From Eupeodes corollae (taxonomy: Eukaryota; Arthropoda; Insecta; Diptera; Syrphidae), in the NCBI RefSeq assembly GCF_945859685.1, contig NC_079148.1:3968001-4032000 (forward strand): 64,000 bases of DNA. The letters run 5' to 3'. The notes below the pieces were generated by a model, which saw only the letters and a list, made by a program, of their open reading frames with translations, searched no databases and was not told the DNA's origin. How positions within the stretch are numbered: position 1 is the first letter of the stretch; each line of letters opens with the position of its first letter. Made by a program: the position numbers and the translations under genes. Shown piece after piece: positions 12,480-24,775 of the stretch.

Positions 12480-12663
12480 GTGGGTGGATACTACGCCCCT
12501 TGAGTGCACAGTTTTAGTGCCTATATTCTTTTCTTTTTGTAGATACATACACTTATCCATTCACTGAATTCCATTATTCTAAAACACTTTGAGGTGCTAA
12601 TTCTACAGTAATTACAATACCACCTTTTATAATAAAAAGGGTGAATACCACGCCCCTAAATCA
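12477..12663 (+). repeat. pair of direct repeats of about 25 bp
   Basis: A motif of the form GGGTGRATAYYACGCCCCT occurs near 12481-12501 and again near 12640-12657, in the same orientation and about 160 bp apart. They stand out as GC-rich in AT-rich DNA. No coding or transposon end is recognised nearby. Confidence 0.55.
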
Positions 12664-12999
12664 AAAAATTCAATTTGTTTGTATTTTTTCCAACAGACCT
12701 ATTTTGGTTCGAAGATTCAGGTTTGTACAATGTGATGATCTGTAAGTCAGTCGATCAATCACAGTTTTTGTGATTTTTAAATCACTGTATCTCAAAAATT
12801 ACTCATGATATACAAATTTGGTTAAGTCGATTTGCACAAACTTATTTTTAAAGTAAGATTGGGTCGAAAACTATCTGAGTTTCTTAACATAGAAAGAGAG
12901 CATGTAGACCAATTCTTCTAATGCAGATTCATGTTTTTAAATACGATTGTTCCAAAAAAATATAAACGATGCGGGGAGAGTGGTGTCATTGGAATCAGT

Positions 13000-13890
13000 G
13001 ATCGTCCGGATTTCTCAGTCATGATGTAGCACTGTTTTAAGTGAGCATCTCGCGTTCGTCATCGAGGCATTTTTCAAAAGTTACAATTCGTATGTAACTG
13101 CCCGTCGACAGTTGTGTTTACACTTCTAAATACGACGAAAAACTGATGGACCGGGTTTGAAATTAATTCGTTTCCGGGTTCCTCGTAACTGCTTCTGCTA
13201 TGAACACTCCACGGCCAGAGCCCAGTCGATCTTCAAGGAATCCCAACAACATATCAATACGGAAAAGGGCAGCCTCACTGGAACTTCCAGTAGCCATTAT
13301 TCATGAAATTTAAAAAAAAGAACTCATACAAAATTATTTTTTTTTCACGCAAACATTTTTGTGAGTCGATGTTGGAGCGTTTTCGTATCGTATGAATACC
13401 TTTTTTTTTTAAGCGTTGAGCCTCATTTTCTTTTAAACGGTCACGTTAACAAACGAAACTGAAGTTACTGGGCTCCAGGAACCAATAATTTTTGACTGAA
13501 ACATCATAAACCATTGTATTTTCCTAGGGTAACTGTTTGGTGCGCCTAAAACATGCGCCTTAAGCATGGGATAATGCTACCATTTTTTCGAGAATACTTA
13601 AAGTCAGGCAAAAAATGTCTATACTGACAATTCCCGATGCATTATAACGAATTTCTTTTGCTGAACCTGCCAGGGTTTTTATCCCACACGTGTTTCCAAC
13701 AGAATGTTGTGACACCACGCACGGCTAGAGATTCGATAAATTTGCTTCGAGAAGCTTTCCCTAAAAAACTTATCAGTCGCTTTGGGGACATTCTGTACCA
13801 CTAAGAAATACCGACTAATCCCCAGTTAATTTTTTGAATGAAGCTTCTTCAAAGAGAAAATTTACAGCAACAATGCCCGAACTCTACTGA
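13000..13890 (+). pseudogene. mariner-like transposase relic
   Basis: Broken transposase. A linker segment near 13210-13310 reads PNNISIRKRAASLELPVAII, then YKI. Later, 13690-13800 reads FQQNVVTPRTARDS, then LLREAFPKKLISRFGDI. These match the linker and the second-D region of DD41D-type mariners. The catalytic D of QQDGAT is N here (QQN). Stops and frameshifts are frequent, and the third catalytic block is not readable with confidence. Confidence 0.65.
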
Positions 13891-14139
13891 ACCTAAAAGA
13901 AAAGATTTACCAATAAATCAGTACAATTGAATCAAGTTTACTCCAGCGTGTGGAGCTTAACAAGAGGATCCGTTTTGAAAGGTTTGTGCAACTTGACCAA
14001 AGACATTTAGATGACATAATGTTCTGAATTGAAATCCATTTAATTAGTCTATAGTTTAATGGGCCCAATGAAACAATTTTGAAAATATAAATCTGCCGCC
14101 AGACACCCTGCATATATCCCGCAGTATTCGAAATCAAAT

Positions 14140-14157
14140 AACTTCCTATGGGAAGTT
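14140..14157. repeat. solo terminal hairpin of family R
   Basis: AACTTCC (14140-14146), a TATG loop and GGAAGTT (14151-14157) form a perfect 7-bp stem, followed by TTAAAAA-like sequence. It matches the palindrome that ends R copies at 18274-18291 and 20127-20144. No array precedes it, so it is either a solo end or a severe deletion. Confidence 0.6.
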
Positions 14158-16599
14158 AAAAAAGTTGAAACACAACATTTTTCAAGATTATTGTTCAGAT
14201 TGTCATTTTTAAGCTCAAAACTAATTTTGTCTCGTTATGGCTCATGTTCAAATTTAATGTTACATGTAAATGATTTTCAAAAATCAATGAGAACTGAAAT
14301 TCTCAGACCCTTTTGAGAAACAAACTGAGTTACATTCCATTTTCCATAAGAAGCCATGGAAATTGCCAACGGGCAAATGATTTAACGTTTATAATGATGA
14401 ATTGCAACGGAAAATTGTCATATAATCATTATTGTCATCATTCTAATTATTCCTGACATCTTGAAAAGTTTTTCGAAAAATCTTAGCTAAAGTTTCGAAG
14501 TCTTTTTGAAGCTTTTCTATAATAAAAAAGGACAATAAAATGAGAAATTATCAGTGTTATCAGAAACTATAACAAATCCCCCCATGGCCATGGCATAAAT
14601 AACTGACTCTTACATTAGCCGAAAGGATTCGATAGAAAATTTTATTTTTTTCCGGTCCTGATTAAAACGAGTAAAATGAAGGGATTGGAAAAGAAACCAC
14701 ACCCTAAATACTCTGCACTAATTTGGAAAAACACCTGTGTTCAAAAATCTTGACTAAAAGCCTTTTTATGATCCTTCTATAGAAAAGAGTCTGGACATAC
14801 AAATTTCCTATTTAACCTTTCTACCAATAGTCCAGCACTGATGGGGAAAAGTTCTTCTATACCTATTTATTTTCTTCTTAAATGGTTCCTGATGATGATT
14901 TTCTAGAAATATACCCACCTAACTAAACTTTCTATTTTTTTCTTTATCTCTTTAGCTTCGATATTCCTTAAAAAGTTCCTCAAAGAATTTCTATTCAGTT
15001 TTTAGTTTATAGGAGAACCCAAGAACAAAAAATCTCTCAAAACTCACACTTTAAAGGTAAACCCTGGGAATCCACAAAATTGCTTTCTTTTCTCATATAA
15101 AAATAAATAGTTTTTGAAGGTCTTTCAAGTTTCAATGGTATTAATAAGCTTAAGCATCCCATTTACACATCGATTTAGGGAAAAACAAAACAAAACTAAA
15201 AGTAAAACTTGAGAACTTTCCATCTTAAACTATTAAACTTGACTTTAATTTATTTTTTTCTTAGAAAATACTTTACAGATACTCGTATAGGAAGGTAGGT
15301 ACCTCCCTACTTCATCATTATCTAGCTGGCATCATGACTCGGATCGGATAGACAGAAAGATAGACATTAAGGATCCCAAGGACACCCAATTCGCCTAATG
15401 GACATGTGAGTGCTTATACGAGTATATATGAAGGTATATCGATTCATAAGTGGCGTCATCTTCATCGGTGGTCGGTCGTCGTCGCTCGTCCTCGTCTTCG
15501 TCCTCATCCTCGACGTCATCACCATCGTCATCCTTGTTTTTGACAAACGTGGATACGAAACCAAAACACTTTTCCGATGAAGAGGAGATATGTACGCACT
15601 CGAGAATACTCACACTGATCCTTTGTTGGCAAAATTACATAAAGCCCGAGGATAAAGTAACAAAGGATTTTTGATTTATATCATCAATTATTTTGTATGT
15701 TTACCAGGACCTACACGATGCTAAATTTATAAACCTGAACCACCATAAAATTTATACACATCTTAAGTCGTATGTATTGATTTTTATCACAGGAAATTGT
15801 AACTGTCTCTCTGAATTCTTTTGGAATTTGGATTAAGATCCTTTAACATCCTTTATGCCTTCTGATTCTGATTTGACGCAAACGAACAAATAAGAAAAAG
15901 GATGTTTTCTTTTTGGTAGAACATGTCTGAAGACCATCGATTGTCTGTTTATCTGTAGGCTTGTTGTAATTTTTAGGTATGTTTCAGGAAAAAAAGAGGA
16001 GGAAAACTTGTACATTATGCGAATTGGATGAAGTGAAAATATGATGATTTCATGGAAATTCGATTAGACAGCTGCTGCTAACAGAATCGTCCTTGCGTTT
16101 GCAGAACAAACAATAAAATATTGTTCAAATTTTGTATTATTCTTGCTGTTATTTTTTTGGTTTTCATAAAGTGATGGTTTTGTTTTGATAAAAGGTGTTT
16201 TCATCATTTTCATCGTACCTACCTAATGAAAAATAGAGAACAATACAACTCAATAAAAGATAACCTTTGGAAAAATGTGATGACCATACGCTCTTTATTT
16301 CAGAAGTTACTATAAAGAAATTGAGTTCTCGGAGAGAATTGTGAGAAGGGAAAGTTTTGGAATTGGAAGGGAACCTAACTTGCGATTACTTAAAAAACTT
16401 ACTGCACTTTGTCATGGTATTATAGGCGTTGCTTTTCAGAATTGATAGCTAATTAATTTTTTGTAGGTAGCTCGCGTCGCATTTATTATTTTTATGGATT
16501 TTTTTAGTAAAATTTCAAAATAATATTAAAGTTTGCGAAACATTAATTTTTGTTGTTTTCAACATCGTTGTATTTTGTCCTAGCTCTTGTGGAACAATA
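14158..16599. other. no gene recognised; TCN-rich tract inside
   Basis: At 15455-15540 there is a run of TCG/TCC/TCA-type triplets that reads as an acidic D/E run on the minus strand and poly-serine on the plus strand. Both readings are simple-sequence products. Around 15270-15680 the DNA is GC-richer than its neighbours, with an imperfect palindrome centred on GGTACC near 15302. Otherwise I see nothing. Confidence 0.4.
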
Positions 16600-18291
16600 A
16601 CTGTAGTCCACTTTCAAATTTTTTGGACAAATATCGAAAATTTGAATTTTCTCAAAACAAAATGAAACGATAGATTTTCTTTTAAATATTTGCCAACATT
16701 TTTTTTCTCAATTTGACTTCTTTCATTAAGAAAACAAACATTTTTGTACTACTCCCCCAGGACCGTCAACCGATGATGAAAAATTTCATTGTTTTTAATT
16801 TTGGTTTAGAAAATATTAAGTTTTGTATTCGAAGTTCATAGGTCGTCATTTTCTTACGCAATTGAAACGTAAATCGTATATTAACAAGCTCTAAATAACT
16901 CTTTACTTGGCTTGGATGCGACCCACACTGATCACTTCACATCCCGTCTGTCGATTTGTTTTGCTTAAAAATTTGTCTATATGTACCCGTATCAATTTTT
17001 ACCAAATTTGCGTACTATTTTTTTAGATTTTATTTTTTATGAAAAAACGGACTGTTGGATATTTATAAAAAAATTACTGAATATTGAAAACAATATTTTC
17101 TGTGAAATAAAATAAGTTTGAAGCCAATATTTTTAATTTTTTAAAAGCTAATCGAGTCGAAAGTAATTTTTTACCAAGTTTTAGTACGGTTTTTTTTAGA
17201 GTTTTGTTTTTTGTAAAAAAACTGTCAATTTAATTTTTTTCAAAATCTTACCGAATGTTGAAAACAATATTTCTTATAAGATGGAATAAGTTTAAAGCCC
17301 ATATTTCAAATTTTTGAAAAGATATTTGAGTGGAAAATCAATTTTTACCAACTTTTTTAAATTTTTTTTTTCGGTTTCTAATTTTTTGTAAAAAAAAACA
17401 GTCAATTCGATTTTTTTTCAAAATTTTTCTGAATGTTAACAACACTATTTTTTGAAAGATAAAAGTAGTTTAAAGCCAATATCTACAATTTTTGGAAAGA
17501 TATTTGAGTCAAAAATAAATTTTTACAAACTTTTATACATTTTTTTTTTGCAGGTTCTTATTTTTTGTAAGAAAACTGTCAATTCGATTTTTCTCAAAAT
17601 TTGTCATAATGTTGAAAACAATATTTCTTATAAGATGGAATAAGTTTAAAGCCCATATTTTTGAAAAGATATTTGAGTGGAAAATCATTTTTTACCCAAC
17701 TTTTGATAATTTTTTTTCGGTTTTTAATTGTTTGTTAAAAAACTGCCACTTCGATTTTTTTCAAACTTTTACTGAATGTTGACAACGACATTTTTTGACA
17801 GATAAAAGTTTTTTGGAGGTGAAACATTTTTTTTTTTTCAATTTTTTGATTTTTAAAAAAACCTTTAAATTGAATATTTTCAAAAAATTATACTTCTTTA
17901 ATATCACGTTACAATATATTATATAAAATTTAGTTCAATACTCTAACGTGTTTGGTTCGTAAGATATTTAGGGATAACCAAAATGTTCACCTTTTTTAAA
18001 ACTGCTATGGTAAAAGAACCACCCACGCAATTTTCTTGAGAGCCCTTTCTGCATCTTTCTGCCTTATTATCTGTTTAACTAAATTTATTTCAAATCGATA
18101 TCTTCTATACCTCTTCTGGTTCTTGAGCTTTGGACGACGAAAAAACGACACGAACGTACGGACGTACGAACGTACGTTCACACGCACGCACAGACATTTT
18201 TCTAAAAATCTTTTATTTCGACTCTAGGGACCTTGAAACGTCGAGAAATTTGATAAATCGGACCCATTACAATAACTTCCTATGAGAGGTT
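16600..18291 (+). repeat. family R repeat, most complete plus-strand copy
   Basis: The head hairpin has GGATG at 16914-16918 and CATCC at 16940-16944, followed by CGTCTGTCGATTTG. Four or five AT-rich units follow; the conserved GTCAATT-type landmark recurs at about 17224, 17400, 17577 and 17747, i.e. steps of 176, 177 and 170 bp. The post-array block (ATCACGTTACAATATAT) is near 17905. Then come CTTTCTGCATCTTTCTG, an ACGTACG-rich segment (18140-18190), TAGGGACCTTGAAACGTCGAG, and the terminal palindrome at 18274-18291. The sequence upstream of the head (16600-16910) resembles the flank at 8930-9060, so the true element may start there. There is no ORF. Confidence 0.7.
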
Positions 18292-20126
18292 AAAAATGTT
18301 ATATTTTAAATATTAATTTAAAAAAAACGCCATGACAGTTTCAAATACAAAATTGAAAAGTTAAGTTTTTTTGAGAACTCATATGGCGGCCGGCGTTTGG
18401 TTTTTGGAAAACAAACTTTTGTTGCAGGAACATTTTTAAATCTTCAAATACAGACTGTTCGTGCGTTTTATTAGATTACATAACCCTGAAGGTAAATGCG
18501 GAAAAAATGTTTTAAAAACAAAATATGTAGAACAACAAATTTACGCAATACTTTCGAAGGATTTTTACAGATATTTATAATTTTTTACTTTAAAATATAA
18601 ATATAAAGATTAAAACGTATTTAAAAAACATTGTAACGGTATAACTTTTGTTTCAATTTTTTCAATTTTTGTTTTAATCTTCAAATACAGTCACCATAGC
18701 CACATTGAATATTATACAAAATAAAAATCCTTAATAAATCTCTTTTATTCTTTTGTCCAATTTTTCTCTTTGTTTCAAAAAACTTTTATTTTCTATACAA
18801 TTTGCAAATGAATACAAAACAAACAAAAAAAAAAGTATCTATACAAAAGCTGAACAAACTGCGAAGTTGTAAAGGATGAAATTTATTCGATTAGATAAAG
18901 AAATAATGTTATAATAAAGATATGACTCAAGTATTGTTTTTATTTCAATGAAAAAGGTCAGAAATAAATGTTTTCATTTTCATATAATAACACTCATGGA
19001 TACGTAAATGAAAACATTACAAATTTATTCAATATTCACTTGAAATTGTACTGGAATGTCAATATGAATAAAATATTGAGTAGACATGAAAGTTTTTCTT
19101 GACGACAATCTTAATTAATTCATGTGTCACTAAGCGAATAATTATCTTATCACAATTCGTAAATCGATTTCACAATTCCTTCTTGATAGTGATTTTTATT
19201 TAGAATTCATAAGCAAAAACAAATAGAATCCTGATTTTGAAATTTTTAAAAGCACATTTTATCAGAAATTATGATATTTATTTACAAAAAATATAAATTA
19301 CTAAAACGTAATATGATTTCATTAAAATGTTTTGAAACAAATAGTTTTGGTTAGTACCAATCATAAAAAAATAATTTAATTGTAGTGATAAATAAAAGGA
19401 TACGCAGAAAAATGTGTTTATTTTTTAATCTATTAGATGTTAGAAAATTTCCACAGTTTTCAAGGAAAAATGATATAGAAAATAAAACAGAATAAGCTTA
19501 ATGTAATCATCATATAAAAATACTCGTCATGTTACGATATGATTTTATTTTAAATTTGCATACTTATTCAATTAACGTCAGCGGTGGCGGTGCACAAATT
19601 TGCAACAAGCAACATAAAATCAAAAAATCTCTTGTTTTAAATGTAATATCATAACCTATTTTAAATTTCGAGGTAAAATGTTGAATTCCCCGGACTAAAA
19701 TTGCATTCGAAATTTTTTATTACTCCCCAATATATTACATTCAAGGAACAACCGTTAAATACGTGGAAAATGTATAAAATGATGCAAATTCAACGAATTT
19801 GTTCAAAGTTCAATGTATTGCCAATAATATTTCCATTGAGGGAAATTTTATACACGAGAATTTTGATTATTTTCTGGGTACAAATTATGCACAGTAATCA
19901 ACAGTTTTTAAAGGCATAAACCTTAAAGTAAATTATTAAGTTGCAAGTTATAAAAGCTTCGTTTAATTAAATGAGATTTTTGTATTGTTTCGAAACATCA
20001 CGAAAAACAATTGTATGGTTAGACTCTTAGACTATACTTTTAAAAAATTAATAAATAAATTATTTTATAGTAGAGATTCAACTTTGGTTAAATCTAAAAT
20101 AAGGTACAAATTTATAGAATATTTTT
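18292..20126. other. very AT-rich, no feature recognised
   Basis: No coding, transposon-end or RNA-gene signal is apparent on either strand. The ORF at 19701-19919 has no motif. Confidence 0.35.
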
Positions 20127-21095
20127 AACTTCACATCGGAAGTTATTGTAATGGGTCAAATTTGTCAAATTGAAAATTATGACATTTTTTCTACCATAGC
20201 AGTTTAACAAAAAGATGAACATTTTGGTTAACTCTAAATATCTTAACAACCAAAAACGATAAAGACTTGAATTAAATTTTATATAATATATTATAACGTG
20301 ATACCAAATCAATATATTTAAAAAAAACCCAATTAACCGTTTTTTTTCTTATAAATAATAAAAATTGAAGAAAATTTGTCACCTCGAAAATTTTACGAAT
20401 AAAAATGATCTTATCTCCAAAACAATTTTGTGCAACGAAAAATAACGTTTTTAACATGTGGTAAAATTTTGAGAAAAATCAAACTGACAACTTTTTGTAT
20501 AAAAAATAAAACCTTTGAGATATTGGCTTTAAACTACTTTTATCTTTTAATAAATATTGTTTTTAACATTCGGTAAAATTTTGAGAAAAATGAAATGGAC
20601 AGTTTATTTTACAAAAAAAAAAAACGAAAACAAAACAATACTAAAACTTGGGAAAAATTTATTTTCGACTCAAATAGCTTTTCAAAAATTTAATTTTTTT
20701 ATTTCCCAGAAAATATTGTTTTTGATATTCAGTTGTTTTTTTTTTTGTAAAAATCCAACAGTCTGTTTTTATATAAAAAAAAATAAAATCTACAAAAAAT
20801 AGTACACAAATTTAGTAAAAATTGATGTTCGATTCTTGATATCTCTTAAATTAATTTCATTCGTCCAATTTGTAAACATTTAAGAAATGCTACTAAAATT
20901 GGTAAAAATTGTTTTCGACTAAAAATCAATTTAACAAAACTAGATTTTCAAACTATTTCTTTATATGAAAATTATTGTCAGTAATTTTGAAATTTTTTAA
21001 CCCAACACGGAAACCTACAAACTTTTAAGCAAGACAAATCGACCTACGGGATGGGAAGTTATCAGTGTGGGTCCAATCCCATCCTCTTTTTAAAT
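20127..21095 (-). repeat. family R repeat, minus-strand copy with both ends
   Basis: Inverted relative to 16600-18291. The terminal palindrome is at 20127-20144 (AACTTC/GAAGTT). The conserved block follows at about 20220-20310, then units of the array, then the head hairpin: GGATGGG (21049-21055) pairs with CCCATCC (21078-21084). The ACGTACG-rich tail segment is missing in this copy. Length about 970 bp. Confidence 0.7.
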
Positions 21096-21292
21096 AATGT
21101 GATACATTACTCTTCTTTTTTAAGACTGACCTTAAAAAAAACCTTAGGATTTTGTGTTTGCTAATTTATTTATTTCATTAAACTATTACATTGTTGTATT
21201 GTAAAATAAAAAAACGCCAATTACTTGCAATTCAATTAAATTAGATTCACATACAATTCAGTAATTTTTGTTCTTTCCAGTAATCATTTCAA

Positions 21293-22387
21293 AGGGTGAC
21301 TAATTTAAGGTCCCGATGTTGAATGTGAACCGCTCCTATACGTCAAGGTTTTTCTGCTTTTCATTTGACATTTCGTAATCGCAGACTATTTCAATTTGAA
21401 CATTGGAAAGAAACGCAATCGAGCAAACTTTTATTACTTAACCTTATTATGGAAATAGGTAGAATGTGTACGATACTAGTGATACTCGCACAGCTTGTTC
21501 TAAAGATAATATTATTGCTGTTCGCGATAGTGTATCTGAAAAGCCATCCACCTCAACTCGTCGGTCGTCGCGTCGTGCCCAATCGTACCTCTCACGCTCG
21601 TCGTTGATGAATATTAGTTACGAACATTTGCATTTACACGCTCACAGAGTGCCAATTGACTGAAGAAGTAAAACTTCCTTACCATTTCAAGCGTCCTCAA
21701 AGGTCAGAATGGTGGTAAGAAATGGCAACAGTTGATGATCAATTTTTGAGGAAAATCATCTTCAATGATGAGGCACAATTTCAACTCAGTGAAATCGTTA
21801 ATAAGCAGAATTGCCGCATTTGGGCGAAAAGTAATCCAGGAGTGATTTTCGAAACATCAATGCATCCACAAAGAGTGACTGTTTGGAGCGGTTTTTCGAC
21901 ATAATCAGGCGGCATTTTTTCGAAAATTAGGACGATCAAGCAGTTACTGTGAATGGTGTTCACTATTGTGAGATTATAATGAACTTTTAACAGCCCGAAC
22001 TGGAAGATATGGATGGGTACTTGCACACAGCTAACGATACAATTGCTATTTTGAGCGATAAATTCAATGGCGATGTTAATTGGCCGCCAAGTTCATTTGA
22101 TTTGACTACGTTGGACTTCCTTCTTTGGGGTTATTTGAAAGAAAAGGTGTACGTCGATAAGCCAGCAACAATTCAAGAACTCAAGGATGAGATAATTCGG
22201 CGCATGAGATAATTCGTCACATTAACGGCATAGAACCTCAATTATTATGCCTCAGCGCCATCTTTAGACTGAGGTCAAGCCAGCCGTTCGGATGATATTT
22301 TTTTCTATTCACAATTGAGCAATACCAATATTATATAATTTATGTTTTACTTAAAATCAATGTGGGCCCTTAAAATTTAACAACCCT
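21293..22387 (+). mobile_element. mariner-like element relic with TIRs
   Basis: Inverted repeats start AGGGT at 21293 and at 22387 (minus) and share about 25 of 31 positions, including TAA..TTTAAGG, CCC and TTG. Length is close to 1.1 kb. Inside, 21722-21904 encodes FLRKIIFNDEAQF, then NKQNCRIWAKSNPG (first catalytic D). 22009-22212 encodes DGYLHTANDTIAIL, then TLDFLLWGYLKEKVY (second and third catalytic regions). Relative to the copy at 5730, short in-frame losses remove WFQQ and part of the segment before the third D, and a stop follows GFST. Different subfamily, much older, inactive. Confidence 0.75.
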
Positions 22388-23339
22388 TTAACAAAACGCA
22401 CCTAGTCCTTTATTGAAATAATTTATGGCATTGGTATTAAAGGAATGGTTTAGATTTGTATAAATAAGTATAAAATAAATGCTTAAGGATGATGGTGCTC
22501 TATTTAGTTTGTGAACACATACAACTTTCGAGATGACATTGGAAATTTGTTTGTGTCAATTTTTGTGCAAGTTTTGTAAGATCTAGAGATACTTTATGAA
22601 ACTGGGCAAGTTGAGTCCATTCCTTGAAAGGAAATGTTTTTGTGTACAAAAGGACTTTAATAATAGACGTGTGATGATTGAAGTTTAGTTTTCTCATAAA
22701 TTTTTTTAGAATTCAAAAGTTTTGACATAAATAATTTCGTAGATAAGTATTGATTTAGGAAATCGAAATAATCATTTGAAAAGAGATATACAAAAATATG
22801 AGCACAAACAAGTGTTAACAGTTGCTTGAAAATCCTATATTTAGTTACTAAATGTATGTTATGGTTTGAGAACAAAGTCGGCAACAATATATTGAGAGCG
22901 TTACTTTAGCTTCTTCACTCTTATGCTTAACATGGTTATTGAAGGTTCATTCACCACAAATTAACACTCACAGGTTTTTAAATTCCTGTACTATTTCAAT
23001 AGGCTGGTTGTTCAATAACCACCTTTTTTCTTTCAACCTTTTACAGCACTGAGGCTCAAATGCTTTCTACGAGTTGTTTTAAAGGTCCCCAACAATATTG
23101 TAGTACGCTTGGACTACATTCATATGAAATTTAAAAGAAAATAGTTAATTAATAGCGTAAAGAAGTACCTTATTACGAATATAAGAAAAACAAACTCCGT
23201 CATGTAAATTTTCAGAAATATCATAAGTAAAGAGGAAACAAAATTGGTCTTAGGATTCAACCTTGTGGAGCTCCTGCCATCATTTGGAACTAATTTGACG
23301 TCTCTGATCCATACCAAACTGTCGCATAAGTTAGGTTAA
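22388..23339. other. no feature recognised
   Basis: ORFs at 22500-22697, 22657-22887 and 23120-23317 (all minus) have no recognisable motif and AT-driven codon use. No repeats of note. Confidence 0.35.
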
Positions 23340-23600
23340 AGTGGCTGTTGGATGGGAAGTCCGACACACTTATACCAAAGTATGGTCCGTTGGATCAGTA
23401 CAGCTTAACTCGTCGAACCAATTGGAGCTCCAAATGAAACCTAGTCGACAAATAATGTCAGAAGGTGGATTCTACGTCTTTGTGATAAGACAGGGCATGT
23501 GCATGAGAGATTGTCCAAATCGAATAGCATGCCTTCCTATTAAGCAGGCCCGCAGTGCCCAGTCAGGACACCTATAACGTAGCTAATGTGCAATCTACTC
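23340..23600. repeat. dispersed repeat, copy 1
   Basis: The segment ending near 23590 (CTTCCTATTA, then CAGTGCCCAGTCAGGACACC) resembles 27680-27740 (CTTTCCTATTAGATAGTGTC, then GACACCTAT). Both are GC-richer than their surroundings. It may be part of an unrecognised LINE or other TE; no family assigned. Confidence 0.45.
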
Positions 23601-23646
23601 AGAGAAATTAATTGTTTTGAGCGCCTGGTGCAAAGATTAGGTCAAA

Positions 23647-23850
23647 TTAGTCAAACTTTCGCATAAGTTCGACATAATACTTTTTGTCGATTTTAAGAAA
23701 CTTTCTAGATAAACCAAGTGAAGTCATTTTATAGATAAAACCTTCACGATTGACGTTATTAAATGAAGCTTTTATGTCGATAAAACAAGCACTTTTTTTG
23801 AATAAAAACAACGTTCTTTTTTTATATTTTCCAATGGCAAATAGATTCAA
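23647..23850 (-). pseudogene. LINE reverse transcriptase fragment (motif A region)
   Basis: Minus strand, 67 codons. ACFIDIKASFNNVNR followed by FIYKMTSLGLSRKFL aligns with the RT palm motif A of non-LTR elements, typically FVDFKAAFDxVNR and then a KL..LG.S helix. The catalytic D is kept in FID; the usual FD is FN. Only this segment is recognisable. It may belong to the same family as the C-terminal domain at 44760-45510, on general resemblance. Confidence 0.65.
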
Positions 23851-24775
23851 AATATAATAGGAAAATAAATGATCTGATTAAACATTATATAGTTATAAAT
23901 CAAAAAGAAATTTAAAAAATATCTCGTCTTTCATAAATCAAAACAAATTTTCAATTCTTCTATCAAAATGTCAATTTATTTTGAACGTACTACAAGAACT
24001 TTTCACATCAGTTATCTACTTCTTTTCTGATATCTTTATTTTTTAATACGAACATGAAGTTGACACATCAGAACATCAGAACTCAGAAGTTATTTTTCGA
24101 TTGTCTGACACTTAAATGATATATCATGCACATATGTACCTACGATTCGAAGTGACTTTCAAAAAAGTAAACTTGAATATTGATGGGAAAATGAGGACCA
24201 GAAACATAAAAACCATTCATTATAATTGATGTGAGCTGATTTTTGTTGCACCATTTCAATAATAGTTGAAAACTTGTTTATGACAATTTGTTTTTGTTAT
24301 TAAAAACATGAATACATAAATATGTTTGTTATTTAAGAACAACTGATGACTTTTTTTTACTTTAAAATTCTACATTCAGATTAAATTTTCAACATTTTAA
24401 TCCAACAGAATAAAAAATACTTTCCTTTCACTCAGAGTGCAAAGGATTAGGGCTTCTTCAGAGCTTTAACAGGGTTTCCTTGGAGATATTTTTAATTATA
24501 TTAATTGTTTTTTAACTGGCCTTCAAGAAATAAATTTTAATGGGTTGAAAAATGTGTTTTATATAATATATCAAAACGATTTTATATATATTTCACAACC
24601 CGTTTAAATCCACGCACTCATTCTAAAGGTCCAGTTTTCGATGACCTTGCTGCTTAAGCTAAGCTGAATGTTACCGATGGAATCGAATATGTTTTACTTC
24701 AGGGCCACGACGGTTCGCATGGATCTCTGTGGCTTAAGAAAGCTTTACAAGACTGTGAAGAGGTCAAGTCACACG
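23851..24775. other. no firm feature; weak coding-like patch at the end
   Basis: Mostly AT-rich. From about 24625 to 24775 the DNA is GC-richer, and one plus frame (LLQGHDGSHGSLWLKKAL) has a single stop in about 50 codons. I do not recognise it; it could be a fragment of an unidentified element. Confidence 0.3.

Noticed and set aside
15395..15613. Minus-strand ORF with a DEDEDEDE-like acidic run
   Set aside because: It is the translation of a TCN triplet repeat tract; all frames across it are open, and no domain flanks it.
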